From contig JABLTG010000028.1 in assembly GCA_016618085.1 (NCBI GenBank), positions 78,344 through 142,343 of the forward strand: DNA of 64,000 nucleotides, in the 5' to 3' direction. The notes beneath the pieces are model-generated. The model searched no databases. It worked only from the letters and a program-made list of their open reading frames with translations, and was not told the DNA's origin. The position numbers were made by a program, and so were the translations under genes. Of the stretch, positions 63,845-64,000 are shown piece by piece. The stretch is from Neovahlkampfia damariscottae (taxonomy: Eukaryota; Heterolobosea; Selenaionea; Neovahlkampfiida; Neovahlkampfiidae). Numbering within the stretch: the stretch's first letter is position 1; every line of letters starts with the position of its first letter.

Positions 63845-64000
63845 AATTATTTTTGTTGAAAATTACCACCCTACACCCACTTGTAAACTGGCAAAAGTGA
63901 CCAAAATGATCATTTTCATCAGTCTTGCAATCTACTCAGATTGAGTAGAAAGGAGTTGGGTCTCAACGCCTGAATCATATAGACCCAGACTCATATTTAG
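63845..64000. other. 3' flank with two small hairpins
   Basis: No ORF. Two perfect stems are visible: CTACTC-AGATT-GAGTAG (63932-63948) and TGGGTCT/AGACCCA (63957-63963 with 63981-63987). On the minus strand the region reads like a folded RNA, but no family was recognised and the window ends here. Confidence 0.3.

Overview
The window is nuclear DNA of an AT-rich, gene-dense unicellular eukaryote. Protein-coding genes are split by very short GT-AG spliceosomal introns (about 25-59 nt, mostly T-rich and ending in TTTTAG). The protein set is eukaryotic: SNAREs, Sly1, POP1, FIP1, BLOC-1 subunit 2, DNA2, MCU, copine, 7TM-RGS receptors and a Ulp1 protease. The combination of RGS-linked receptors, DUF4116, BTB/TLDc and kelch proteins suggests a free-living amoeboid or amoeboflagellate protist. 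I cannot name the species from sequence alone. Almost every host gene has a CCAATCA or TTGGTCA element (either orientation) about 5-75 nt before its start codon, and this was used to choose several starts.

Layout. 0-11 kb: partial F-box gene, a gene that probably encodes a tandem pseudokinase-kinase, a longin R-SNARE, Sly1, a broken viperin-like radical-SAM locus, a degraded 7TM-RGS receptor and a SAYSD1-like gene. 11.1-16.35 kb: a decayed endogenous DNA virus (virophage/Polinton-like by its genes). It holds two capsid-type genes, an adenain-like protease, several small ORFs, two tRNA-type genes, and three inverted repeats sharing the core TGTTGTCCT/AGGACAACA. Its genes lack the host CCAAT element and instead carry TATA-like strings at their starts. 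16.4-20.2 kb: DUF4116 remnant, a structured inverted repeat, tandem 2H-phosphoesterase genes interrupted by an assembly gap, a Cas4/RecB-type nuclease and a LEA14-like membrane protein. 20.4-32.2 kb: mucin-like repeat protein, APH-fold kinase, copine, a secreted protein ending in RDEL, a RING protein, a SNARE, a divergent small GTPase, a PsbP/Mog1-like tandem protein and a SHAQKYF Myb. 32.5-46.4 kb: DNA2 helicase-nuclease, mitochondrial calcium uniporter, DUF4116 protein, two 7TM genes, a CaaX-ended SNARE-like protein, POP1 and BLOC1S2. 46.6-64 kb: RGS-pseudokinase-RGS protein, coiled coil-GST fusion, UIM-macro-UIM-macro protein, UBA-kelch-BTB-BTB-TLDc protein, FIP1, an EGF-like surface protein, a Ulp1 protease, a kelch surface protein and an EF-hand lysophospholipid acyltransferase.

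Genes are packed tightly. Divergent pairs share one CCAAT element, and two convergent pairs have stop codons only 4 nt apart. Recurring themes are membrane fusion (R-SNARE, Sly1, Q-SNARE-type proteins, BLOC-1), G-protein signalling (RGS with 7TM or kinase-like domains), and ubiquitin/ADP-ribose biology (F-box, RING, UIM-macro, UBA-BTB, Ulp1). The strongest candidate for something undescribed is the endogenous virus with its shared-core hairpins and distinct promoter type, which lies about 3 kb from a viperin-like (antiviral family) locus.
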